From an uncultured Bacteroidota bacterium (GTDB lineage: Bacteria > Bacteroidota > Bacteroidia > Chitinophagales > S012-47), in contig CAJXXO010000100.1 in the NCBI GenBank assembly GCA_913062655.1, positions 1-8,478 of the forward strand: a stretch of DNA of 8,478 nucleotides, written 5' to 3'. Shown here piece after piece: positions 1-6,613 of the stretch (position 1 is the first letter of the stretch; the number at the start of each line of letters is the position of its first letter). The notes below the pieces were generated by a model that saw only the letters and a program-made list of their open reading frames with translations, had not been told where the DNA came from and ran no database searches. Both the position numbers and the translations under genes were made by a program.

Positions 1-324
1 GTAGGAATAGACAGCGCCTTCTTCCAGTCCCTGCTCATACTGATAGTGGCCGGCAAACACCAGACCGGTAAAGAGGGCTGAAATCACCAAAAGGAGGCGC
101 ACCACCAATATCTGACGTTTTCTGTTGCTATAAAGAAAGATGGCGATCAGATTGAGCGCAGCAATAACAACAGCCCCAATACCCACCCCCGGTAAGTCAA
201 AAGCGCCAACGGTCTGCAATTCTTCAACGCCAGGTTGTGCCACTGTAGCGAGCGGACGGAAAGTCATTACCGCAAACAAGAGGGCGGCTACCAGAAGATA
301 TAAAGACTGAAAACGTTGGATCAT
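1..324 (-). CDS. DUF4293-like membrane protein, 3' end outside the window
   Basis: The first 108 codons are present, starting at the ATG at 324-322, and the frame runs open to the window edge. The protein begins MIQRFQSLYLLVAALLFAV, the opening I associate with the Bacteroidota DUF4293 family, whose members are small multi-helix inner-membrane proteins of unknown function. Three hydrophobic segments are visible, at about residues 8-22, 46-64 (LPGVGIGAVVIAALNLIAIF) and 72-91 (LVVRLLLVISALFTGLVFAG). Basic residues (NRKRQ, 66-70) lie between the second and third. A soluble loop at about 28-43 separates the first two helices. A fourth helix would be expected beyond the edge. The gene is divergent from the thiolase and has its own candidate promoter at 373-380. 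The family call is from memory of its sequence style, and no biochemical role can be given. Confidence 0.8.
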   Translation of the reverse strand, partial: MIQRFQSLYLLVAALLFAVMTFRPLATVAQPGVEELQTVGAFDLPGVGIGAVVIAALNLIAIFLYSNRKRQILVVRLLLVISALFTGLVFAGHYQYEQGLEEGAVYSY

Positions 325-364
325 GATGGGTGTTTATTGGACCGGGCGCTTGCCCGATATCCGT

Positions 365-372
365 TAGCTTTG
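365..372 (+). promoter_or_regulatory. Candidate -7 box of the thiolase-truA-ABC operon
   Basis: TAGCTTTG matches the Bacteroidota -7 consensus TAnnTTTG exactly and lies 23 bases before the thiolase ATG, so the leader would be very short. No TTG is well placed for the -33 element: the nearest candidates leave spacers of about 12 or 25 bases. The -7 match is seen directly; promoter function is inferred. Confidence 0.45.
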
Positions 373-380
373 CAAAAGTA
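373..380 (-). promoter_or_regulatory. Candidate -7 box of the DUF4293-like gene
   Basis: Read on the minus strand this is TACTTTTG, an exact TAnnTTTG match followed by CA. A TTG (minus strand, 404-402) lies 21 bases upstream, within the spacing reported for Bacteroidota -33 elements. It falls inside the third codon of the thiolase. The implied leader is about 40 bases. The same TACTTTTGC word precedes gltA in this window. Confidence 0.5.
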
Positions 381-395
381 ACAGAAATCGACCCT

Positions 396-1595
396 ATGGA
401 ACAAGCCTACATTGTAGATGCGATACGAACGCCAATTGGAAAATATGGTGGTGCCTTGAGCAGTGTGCGCCCGGATGACCTGGCGGCCCATGTGATCAAA
501 GCGATTGTGGAGCGCAATGCTTCGCACCTTGACCCCAACGAGATTGAAGATGTGATATTCGGAGCTGCCAATCAGGCGGGTGAAGACAATAGAAACGTGG
601 CCCGCATGGCGGCCTTGATGGCCGGCTTGCCGATCAGTGTGGGCGGTGTAACGGTCAATCGCCTGTGTGCTTCGGGTTTTCAAGCCATTATGGATGCGAG
701 CCGTGCTGTGCAATTAGGCGAGGCGGATGTATATATTGCCGGAGGTACGGAAAGCATGAGTCGCGCACCATTCGTAATGGCTAAGTCGGAGAAGGCGTTC
801 AACCGGATACCGGAAGTGTATGACACGACCATCGGCTGGCGCTTTGTCAATCCTAAATTGGCGGATATGTTTTACCCCTATTCTATGGGGGAAACGGCAG
901 AAAATGTAGCCGAACAGTGGAAGGTGTCCCGGGAAGACCAGGATCAATTTGCTTACGAAACGCAGGTAAAATACCAGAAAGCGCATGAGGCGGGTAAGTT
1001 CAAGGATGAGCTTTTGCCGGTAAGTGTGCCACAGCGAAAGAAGGATCCCATTATTGTCGATAAAGACGAGCATCCACGCTTATCACCGGTTGAGGTCTTG
1101 GCCAAATTGCGACCAGCGTTCAAAGAAAATGGAACGGTAACGGCCGGCAATGCGAGTGGGGTGAATGATGGCGCTGCAGCCTTGTTGGTTGTCAGTGAAT
1201 CGTACCTTAAAAAACATAACCTGACGCCCATGGCGAGGGTGGTGTCAATGGCCATAGCAGGGGTTACTCCGGATTGTATGGGTATTGGCCCAATCCCTGC
1301 TACCCGCAAGGCATTGAAGAGAGCGGGCTTAACCGTTCAGGATCTCGATCTGATCGAACTAAATGAAGCCTTTGCCGCGCAGAGTCTGGCCTGCATTCGC
1401 GACCTGGAGTTGGATCCTGCCAAAGTCAATGTAAATGGAGGTGCCATTGCATTGGGCCACCCACTGGGTTGCTCAGGAGCCCGCATCAGCACTACACTAT
1501 TGTATGAAATGCAGAAGCAAAACGCCCGCTATGGGTTGTCTACCATGTGTATTGGTGTGGGGCAGGGTGCAGCTATGATCTTTGAACGAGTGTAA
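396..1595 (+). CDS. Thiolase (acetyl-CoA C-acyltransferase), PcaF/PaaJ-like
   Basis: This is a 399-residue thiolase, normal for the family, which cleaves a 3-oxoacyl-CoA with CoA or runs the reverse condensation of two acyl-CoAs in the cytoplasm. The nucleophilic cysteine is C91 in NRLCASGFQAI. The NEAFA motif is at 323-327, the catalytic histidine is H355 in GHPLG, and the second cysteine is C385 in CIGVGQG. The segment TIGWRFVNPKL followed by SMGETAENVAEQ (about 145-175) resembles PcaF/PaaJ enzymes of beta-ketoadipate and phenylacetate breakdown. No other gene of those pathways is nearby, so the substrate is open and general fatty acid beta-oxidation is equally possible. I chose ATG 396 because MEQAYIVDAIRTPIG is the usual thiolase start. 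An upstream ATG at 330 would add 22 unlike residues and read through the promoter boxes. It is the first gene of a probable operon with truA and an ABC exporter. Confidence 0.93.
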   Translation: MEQAYIVDAIRTPIGKYGGALSSVRPDDLAAHVIKAIVERNASHLDPNEIEDVIFGAANQAGEDNRNVARMAALMAGLPISVGGVTVNRLCASGFQAIMDASRAVQLGEADVYIAGGTESMSRAPFVMAKSEKAFNRIPEVYDTTIGWRFVNPKLADMFYPYSMGETAENVAEQWKVSREDQDQFAYETQVKYQKAHEAGKFKDELLPVSVPQRKKDPIIVDKDEHPRLSPVEVLAKLRPAFKENGTVTAGNASGVNDGAAALLVVSESYLKKHNLTPMARVVSMAIAGVTPDCMGIGPIPATRKALKRAGLTVQDLDLIELNEAFAAQSLACIRDLELDPAKVNVNGGAIALGHPLGCSGARISTTLLYEMQKQNARYGLSTMCIGVGQGAAMIFERV

Positions 1596-1602
1596 TGCTG
1601 CT

Positions 1603-2340
1603 ATGCGCTACTTACTCGACTTATCTTTCAAGGGCACAGCCTATGCCGGCTGGCAAGTGCAGCCGGATCAGCCGAGTATTCAGGGTGAATTGGAGGGTGT
1701 GCTGAGCAAAATATTTGACCAACACATTCCTGTAACCGGTGCCGGACGTACAGATGCAGGCGTTCATGCGCATCAGATCTTTGCGCATTTTGATGCCCCA
1801 AAAGACCTTCCTGAACGCCCCTTCAAAGCACTCAATCAAATGTTGCCCCCTGATATTTCAGTACAGCGGATCATTCCCGTTGCCAAAGATGCGCATGCCC
1901 GGTATGATGCTACTTCTCGTAGCTACCGGTATTTTATACATCACCAAAAGGATCCCATGCTGTATGATCGCAGCTTCTTTTTTCCCTTTGAGGTAAACAG
2001 GGATACGATGGAAAAGGGGACGCAACTGTTACTAGGTGAAAAAGACTTTGCCCCGCTCAGTCGTCACAACCCTGACCTGAAACATACCCGATGCACGATA
2101 CATTCTGCCCATTGGGAAACATTACCCGAGACTTCGCAGTTAGTGTTCCATATTTCAGCTAATCGTTTTCTGCACAACATGGTGAGGCGCATTGTAGGGG
2201 CGCTTTTACACCTGGGAGTCGGAAAGCTGAGCCTGGATGATTGGCAACTGACCCTGGAAGAGGGCAAACCACTGCCGATCAATAAGACCATTCCGCCACA
2301 GGGCTTGTTCCTGTGGTCGGTACAGTATCCCTACCTTTGA
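1603..2340 (+). CDS. truA: tRNA pseudouridine(38-40) synthase TruA
   Basis: The 245-residue protein is a TruA, which isomerises uridine to pseudouridine at positions 38-40 of the tRNA anticodon arm. The catalytic aspartate is D51 in the motif GAGRTDAGVHA (46-56). Other family landmarks are the N-terminal strand MRYLLDLSFKGTAYAGWQVQ, the segment ARYDATSRSYRYFI (99-112), ANRFLHNMVRRIVG (186-199) and PPQGLFL (231-237). The length is close to other bacterial TruA proteins. I chose ATG 1603 because homologues begin with this strand. The frame also allows a TTG at 1582, which would add seven residues and overlap the thiolase. It starts 7 bases after the thiolase stop and ends 3 bases before the ABC start, so the three genes are probably co-transcribed. 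Confidence 0.96.
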   Translation: MRYLLDLSFKGTAYAGWQVQPDQPSIQGELEGVLSKIFDQHIPVTGAGRTDAGVHAHQIFAHFDAPKDLPERPFKALNQMLPPDISVQRIIPVAKDAHARYDATSRSYRYFIHHQKDPMLYDRSFFFPFEVNRDTMEKGTQLLLGEKDFAPLSRHNPDLKHTRCTIHSAHWETLPETSQLVFHISANRFLHNMVRRIVGALLHLGVGKLSLDDWQLTLEEGKPLPINKTIPPQGLFLWSVQYPYL

Positions 2341-2343
2341 GCT

Positions 2344-4104
2344 ATGGCTAAACAACGGTACGACTTTGCCATCTTCAAGCGTGTAATCGGTCTCGCCCGA
2401 CCGTACAAGCGGCAGTTTGTGCTGGCGAGTGTATTGGCCGTACTGCTGGCTGTGGTAGCTCCTGCTCGACCGTATTTGATTCAGGTAACGGTGGACAATT
2501 ATATTCTACCGGGCACTCCCAAACTGGTGGGTATGCTGGTCAACATGTCCATCCTATTGATCAGCATCCTGATTATCGAAAGCCTGATGCGGTACGCCTT
2601 TATTTACTCCACGCGCTGGCTGGGACAATCGATCATCCGTAACCTTCGCATCCGGGTATTTGACCACATCACTCATCTACGACTGCAATATTTCGACAAA
2701 ACCCCCATCGGTACCAGTACCACCCGTACCATCAATGATGTAGAGACGATCAACGATATTTTCGCGCAAGGGATCATTACCATCATTGCAGACTTGCTGA
2801 CGATTGTCGCGGTTATCGGAGTGATGCTGTATTCTGATTGGCAATTGACGCTGGTGAGTTTGTCGGTGTTTCCGGTGCTGCTTATAGCCACTTACATTTT
2901 TAAGGAATCGGTGAAAAAAGCTTTTCAAAATGTGCGCTCTGCCTTGTCGCGCATGAATGCTTTTCTGCAAGAGCACATATCAGGTATGAAGGTGGTGCAG
3001 CTCTTCAACGCGGAAGAGCAGGAGATGGCCAAGTTCAAGGTCATCAATGGGCACTACAAGAAGGCCAACATCAATGCCATCTGGGCGTACTCCATTTTCT
3101 TCCCCGTAGTGGAAGTGCTGACGGCAGCGGCCATTGGCCTGATGGTGTGGTATGGCGCCAACAATGTGATCAAAGAAGCGACCTCGCTGGGAACGTTGAT
3201 CGCTTTCATTTTATACTTGAATATGCTCTTCCGTCCGGTGCGGATGCTGGCGGATAAATTCAACACCCTGCAAATGGGATTGGTGGCCGCTGATCGGGTA
3301 TTTACCATATTGGATAACACGAGCACCATTGAAGATAAGGGCACTTACCAACCCGATCACTTGCAAGGCAACATCCAATTCAAGGATGTCTGGTTTGCCT
3401 ATGAGGACGACAACTATGTGCTGAAGGATATCAATTTTGAATTGAAAGCCGGTCAAACGGTTGCCTTGGTTGGTGCCACGGGTTCAGGTAAGACCTCCAC
3501 CATCAACGTGATTAATCGCTTTTATGAGATTCAAAAGGGCGAGGTGCTGATAGATGGTAAAGACATCCGGGAATATGACTTGGCTACGCTGCGCAGTCAC
3601 ATTGGCAACGTACTGCAGGATGTATTTCTCTTCAGTGGCACCATCATCGAAAATATTACCCTTCGAAACCGGGAGATGACGCGTGAAGAAGTAGTAGAGG
3701 CAGCCAAGATCTGCGGCATTCACGATTTTATCATGAAGCTACCGGGAGGATACGATTTTAATGTGATGGAGCGGGGCTCTACCCTGAGTCAGGGACAGCG
3801 ACAATTGATCTCCTTTATCAGAACACTCGTCTACGACCCGGCCATTCTCATTCTGGATGAGGCCACCTCATCGATCGACCGGGAGTCAGAACAGTTGATT
3901 CAGCAGGCCATTGAAAAGCTGATCACCAATCGCACTTCTATCATTATTGCACACCGCCTGAGCACCATTCAGCATGCCGATAAGATCATTGTATTAGACA
4001 AAGGCCGCATCATTGAGCAAGGTACCCATGAAGAGTTGCTGGCAGCCAATGGCCACTACAAAGAATTGCATGATATGCAGTTTAAGCAGGAAGCGGTGGC
4101 GTAG
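2344..4104 (+). CDS. ABC exporter half-transporter (MsbA/BmrCD type)
   Basis: At 586 residues this is a standard fused half-transporter: one type I exporter membrane domain plus one ATPase domain, which would dimerise in the inner membrane to export lipids or drugs. Hydrophobic segments lie at about residues 25-47, 62-84, 142-163, 167-186, 251-270 and 281-297, consistent with six helices. In the ATPase domain I see Walker A GATGSGKT (377-384), Q-loop Q425, signature LSQGQ (481-485), Walker B ILILDE (501-506), D-loop SSID (509-512) and H-loop H537. All catalytic residues are present. The signature has Q in place of the first G of LSGGQ, a tolerated variation. The membrane domain resembles YheH/BmrD- and MsbA-type exporters, but the cargo cannot be read from sequence. 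The start is 3 bases after the truA stop. No strong terminator follows, and the next gene converges 28 bases later. Confidence 0.93.
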   Translation: MAKQRYDFAIFKRVIGLARPYKRQFVLASVLAVLLAVVAPARPYLIQVTVDNYILPGTPKLVGMLVNMSILLISILIIESLMRYAFIYSTRWLGQSIIRNLRIRVFDHITHLRLQYFDKTPIGTSTTRTINDVETINDIFAQGIITIIADLLTIVAVIGVMLYSDWQLTLVSLSVFPVLLIATYIFKESVKKAFQNVRSALSRMNAFLQEHISGMKVVQLFNAEEQEMAKFKVINGHYKKANINAIWAYSIFFPVVEVLTAAAIGLMVWYGANNVIKEATSLGTLIAFILYLNMLFRPVRMLADKFNTLQMGLVAADRVFTILDNTSTIEDKGTYQPDHLQGNIQFKDVWFAYEDDNYVLKDINFELKAGQTVALVGATGSGKTSTINVINRFYEIQKGEVLIDGKDIREYDLATLRSHIGNVLQDVFLFSGTIIENITLRNREMTREEVVEAAKICGIHDFIMKLPGGYDFNVMERGSTLSQGQRQLISFIRTLVYDPAILILDEATSSIDRESEQLIQQAIEKLITNRTSIIIAHRLSTIQHADKIIVLDKGRIIEQGTHEELLAANGHYKELHDMQFKQEAVA

Positions 4105-4132
4105 TGTAAGCACAGACTGGAATTAAAACTGA

Positions 4133-5011
4133 TTACCTTATTATCAATTTTGCACTTCCTAATACGCGATCATCCTTTGTGATTTTTAGGAAGAATAGTC
4201 CGGTACCAATATCACTTCTCTGTAAGATTACATTTGATTCATACAAGACTTGCGTTCTGATTAACCTACCACTTACATCGTAGATTTCAAGATGAACATG
4301 CTCCTGACTAAAATCCTCTATGTTCAAAGTGGATTGATCCAACATGGGATTAGGATACAACTTAAGCGTTATTCCTTGGCCTCCTTCATCTGAGGTACCT
4401 GCTCTAACAATAAATACAAAAAAACCGTCATAATCTTGGCACCCAACAGAATCAGTAGCTGTAAGCGTGTAAAGGGTATTAGTGTCAGGTTTAGCCCAAG
4501 TGTTCAGGTCATTTGGATCAGATAAACCTGTAGTTGGTGTCCATTTGTAGGATATCGGGGGAATACCACCAAAAAGTGATGTATAAAGCCTAACACTATC
4601 CCCCGGGTCTATTCCAGCATATTTTGTCATTAAGTTTGCACCCCAAATAGAAAAGAGAATCGTAACACTGTCTCGGCAAATAGAGCCAGCACCATCCTCG
4701 ACTAACAAATGAAACGTCAAAGTACTATCGGATGGGCTAAGGATCGTGGGGTTTGCAATCGTGGTATCATCTAAAAAATCGGAAGCTGTGTATGAAGAAG
4801 AGGGTGTATTGTAAGAACAACTCCATGTAAATGTATAGGGAGCTACTCCTGACATGACAACAGGTTGTCCTCCCAGCACTATGCTGTCCATTATAGTAGT
4901 TACACAACATACTGTATCCTTACCTGCATCAACAATGCATTGACTCTTTAGGGCAAAGGAGTATAGCAGGATTGGAAACCCAATCAGTATTATGAAAAGA
5001 TGCTTTCTCAT
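4133..5011 (-). CDS. Small secreted protein with T9SS type A sorting domain
   Basis: This 292-residue protein has a signal peptide (about 1-23, MRKHLFIILIGFPILLYSFA, cleaved near the QC that follows) and two Ig/PKD-like modules. Module one (about 28-120) contains the DAG-x-D-x-VCC opening, LGGQP, GVAPYTFTWS and IANPTILSP. Module two (about 135-202) contains GGIPPISYKW, GLSDPN and LYTLTATDSVGC. This is the repeat style common in Bacteroidota surface proteins. A type A sorting domain follows from about residue 214, with LKLYPNP, LEIYDVSGRLI and a terminal LGSAKLIIR. The mature part has six cysteines, including an adjacent pair at 35-36. I see no enzyme domain, so an adhesive or structural surface role is only a guess. 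ATG 5011 is preferred over the in-frame TTG at 5020 because the signal peptide begins there. The gene is clearly more AT-rich than its neighbours and converges with the ABC gene. Confidence 0.9.
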   Translation of the reverse strand: MRKHLFIILIGFPILLYSFALKSQCIVDAGKDTVCCVTTIMDSIVLGGQPVVMSGVAPYTFTWSCSYNTPSSSYTASDFLDDTTIANPTILSPSDSTLTFHLLVEDGAGSICRDSVTILFSIWGANLMTKYAGIDPGDSVRLYTSLFGGIPPISYKWTPTTGLSDPNDLNTWAKPDTNTLYTLTATDSVGCQDYDGFFVFIVRAGTSDEGGQGITLKLYPNPMLDQSTLNIEDFSQEHVHLEIYDVSGRLIRTQVLYESNVILQRSDIGTGLFFLKITKDDRVLGSAKLIIR

Positions 5012-5059
5012 TTTGCTCAATTGAATAAAGAGCAGGTAATTAAACTGTCCCAGTATTCA

Positions 5060-5066
5060 CAAAATA
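5060..5066 (-). promoter_or_regulatory. Weak candidate -7 box of the small T9SS cargo gene
   Basis: On the minus strand this reads TATTTTG, which is TAnTTTG with one base fewer than the TAnnTTTG consensus. It lies about 49 bases before the ATG. The nearest TTG upstream (5083-5081) leaves only 14 bases of spacer. An imperfect dyad (5081-5092) overlaps that TTG. It is listed because it is the best candidate in this intergenic region. Confidence 0.25.
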
Positions 5067-5105
5067 ATAAACTGCTAAGACAAATCGAATTGACACAAAA
5101 AAATT

Positions 5106-5136
5106 AAAGCCCTGACGCATGCAGCATCAGGGCTTT
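5106..5136 (-). terminator. Intrinsic terminator of gltA
   Basis: A perfect 10-bp stem (5106-5115 with 5127-5136, AAAGCCCTGA paired with TCAGGGCTTT) encloses an 11-base loop. It starts 21 bases after the gltA stop in the direction of gltA transcription. Beyond the stem on the minus strand comes TTTAATTTTTTTTGTG, a good U-tract. The other side is also T-rich, so the hairpin could work in both directions. On the plus strand it would stop only read-through from the ABC operon. Confidence 0.88.
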
Positions 5137-5157
5137 TGTTTTAGTTTGATTCTAAGC

Positions 5158-6444
5158 TTAGCGCTGCTCGATAGACACGTAGTCGCGCTTGGTTTCTCCG
5201 GTAAAGATCTGACGCGGACGACCGATTGGCTGGCCTTCTTCGCGCATTTCTTTCCATTGGGAGATCCAGCCTGGCAGACGACCCAATGCAAATAGCACGG
5301 TAAACATATCAGTCGGGAAGCCTAGTGCCCGGTAAATGATACCTGAGTAGAAGTCTACATTGGGATACAACTTACGGTCTACGAAGTACTGATCTTCCAA
5401 CGCAATACGCTCGATCTCCTTAGCAATGTCCAGTACAGGATCATTCACCCCCAACTTAGAGAGCACATCATCGGCAGACTTCTTGATAATCTTCGCACGT
5501 GGGGCGAAATTCTTGTATACCCGGTGGCCAAAGCCCATCAGGCGGAATGGATCATTCTTGTCTTTGGCCTTGTCCATCCATTTCTGGATATTGCCGCCAT
5601 CTTGTTTGATATTCTCCAGCATTTCAATCACCGCTTGGTTGGCCCCACCGTGCAGTGGTCCCCACAAAGCACTAATACCCGCGGAGATAGAAGCAAATAA
5701 ATTGGCCTGCGAGCTACCCACAATGCGAACAGTAGAAGCAGAGCAATTTTGCTCGTGGTCTGCATGCAGGATCAACAGTTTGTTCATCGCATCAACTACC
5801 ACCGGATCCACGCTATACTCTTCTGTGCGGTGACCGAAGGTCATCTTCATAAAGTTGGATACATAATCCAGGTTGTTCGTAGGATAGATTACTGGATGCC
5901 CGACAGACTTTTTGTAAATCCAGCTAACCAGGGTAGGCATCTTAGCCAGCAACCGCACAATGGTCAAGTCTACATCTTCCTCTGGTCTATTGGGATTCAA
6001 TGACTCGGGATAATAAGCGGATAGGGCTGTTACCATGGAAGCCAGTTGCCCCATAGGATGCGACTTGGACGGATAACCATCGAAGAACTTCTTCATATCC
6101 TCGTGCACCAGTGTGTGCATCTTGATGGTGTTGGAAAATTGGTCCAACTGTGTTTGCGTGGGCAGTTCTCCGTGTATCAATAGGTAGGCTACCTCAATAA
6201 AAGATGAACGATCAGCGAGTTGCTCAATGGGGTAGCCACGATATTGGAGAATACCATTCTCACCATCCAGGTAGGTAATACTACTAGTTGTAGCGCCTGT
6301 ATTTTTATACCCAACATCTAGTGTGATATAGCCAGTTTGAGCGCGCAATTTTGTTATGTCAATCGCTTTCTCATTTTCAGTACCTGTTACCACAGGAACT
6401 TCATGCTCCTGCCCTTCCAATATCAATTTCGCTGTTTCTGACAT
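5158..6444 (-). CDS. gltA: Citrate synthase, type II (hexameric form)
   Basis: The 428-residue protein matches the length of E. coli GltA (427). It condenses oxaloacetate and acetyl-CoA into citrate, the entry step of the TCA cycle, in the cytoplasm. The catalytic triad is H265 in WGPLHGGANQA, H307 in MGFGHRVYK and D364 in NVDFYSGIIY, matching H264, H305 and D362 of the E. coli enzyme. Further landmarks are LHADHEQN (226-233), GILQYRGYPIEQLA (64-77) and LPGWISQWKEM (390-400). The N-terminal beta-rich segment (1-60) is the type II feature linked to NADH-sensitive hexamers in Gram-negative bacteria; whether this one is NADH-regulated cannot be read here. The ATG at 6444 fits the family N-terminus. 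It is a single-gene unit with its own -7 box at 6480-6487 and a strong terminator. Confidence 0.98.
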   Translation of the reverse strand: MSETAKLILEGQEHEVPVVTGTENEKAIDITKLRAQTGYITLDVGYKNTGATTSSITYLDGENGILQYRGYPIEQLADRSSFIEVAYLLIHGELPTQTQLDQFSNTIKMHTLVHEDMKKFFDGYPSKSHPMGQLASMVTALSAYYPESLNPNRPEEDVDLTIVRLLAKMPTLVSWIYKKSVGHPVIYPTNNLDYVSNFMKMTFGHRTEEYSVDPVVVDAMNKLLILHADHEQNCSASTVRIVGSSQANLFASISAGISALWGPLHGGANQAVIEMLENIKQDGGNIQKWMDKAKDKNDPFRLMGFGHRVYKNFAPRAKIIKKSADDVLSKLGVNDPVLDIAKEIERIALEDQYFVDRKLYPNVDFYSGIIYRALGFPTDMFTVLFALGRLPGWISQWKEMREEGQPIGRPRQIFTGETKRDYVSIEQR

Positions 6445-6479
6445 GCTGATCGGTATTATTTGGATTACAAAATATGGTG

Positions 6480-6487
6480 CAAAAGTA
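6480..6487 (-). promoter_or_regulatory. Candidate -7 box of gltA
   Basis: On the minus strand this reads TACTTTTG followed by CA, an exact TAnnTTTG match, 35 bases before the gltA ATG. The expected leader is about 30 bases. I found no TTG at the usual -33 distance, so only half of the promoter is supported. Confidence 0.5.
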
Positions 6488-6564
6488 ACGAATTAAGGCC
6501 TGTTTTTCTAGCTGTAAGCCCTATTTACCAGCCGTTTGGCATAGGCTTAACGGTGCCATAAAAA

Positions 6565-6591
6565 AAGAGGCGCTACCGGGTAACGCCTCTT
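6565..6591 (-). terminator. Intrinsic terminator of the beta-helix/PKD gene
   Basis: An 8-bp stem AAGAGGCG (6565-6572) pairs with CGCCTCTT (6584-6591). A short inner TA/TA pairing leaves a small CCGGG-containing loop. On the minus strand the stem is followed by an unbroken T-run (complement of 6560-6566). It starts 22 bases after the stop of the large T9SS cargo gene, so that gene should not read into gltA. Confidence 0.88.
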
Positions 6592-6613
6592 GTTGCATTC
6601 TGTTTAGTTCTGC

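Noticed and set aside
330..395. Upstream extension of the thiolase to the ATG at 330
   Set aside because: The added 22 residues look unlike any thiolase N-terminus and would be translated from DNA that carries both -7 boxes. ATG 396 gives the standard family start.
321..713. Minus-strand open frame of 130 codons antisense to the thiolase
   Set aside because: It overlaps a certain gene, has no recognisable domain and reads as a shadow frame. The real minus-strand gene here starts at 324 and runs the other way.
3784..3798. LSQGQ instead of LSGGQ in the ABC signature, as a sign of an inactive ATPase
   Set aside because: Variation at this position is common among exporters, and Walker A, Walker B, the Q-loop and the H-loop are all intact.
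4105..4180. Possible terminator between the convergent ABC and small cargo genes
   Set aside because: Only 4-bp stems were found (for example TGAT/ATCA at 4130-4146, and ATCA/TGAT a little further on). These are too weak to call.
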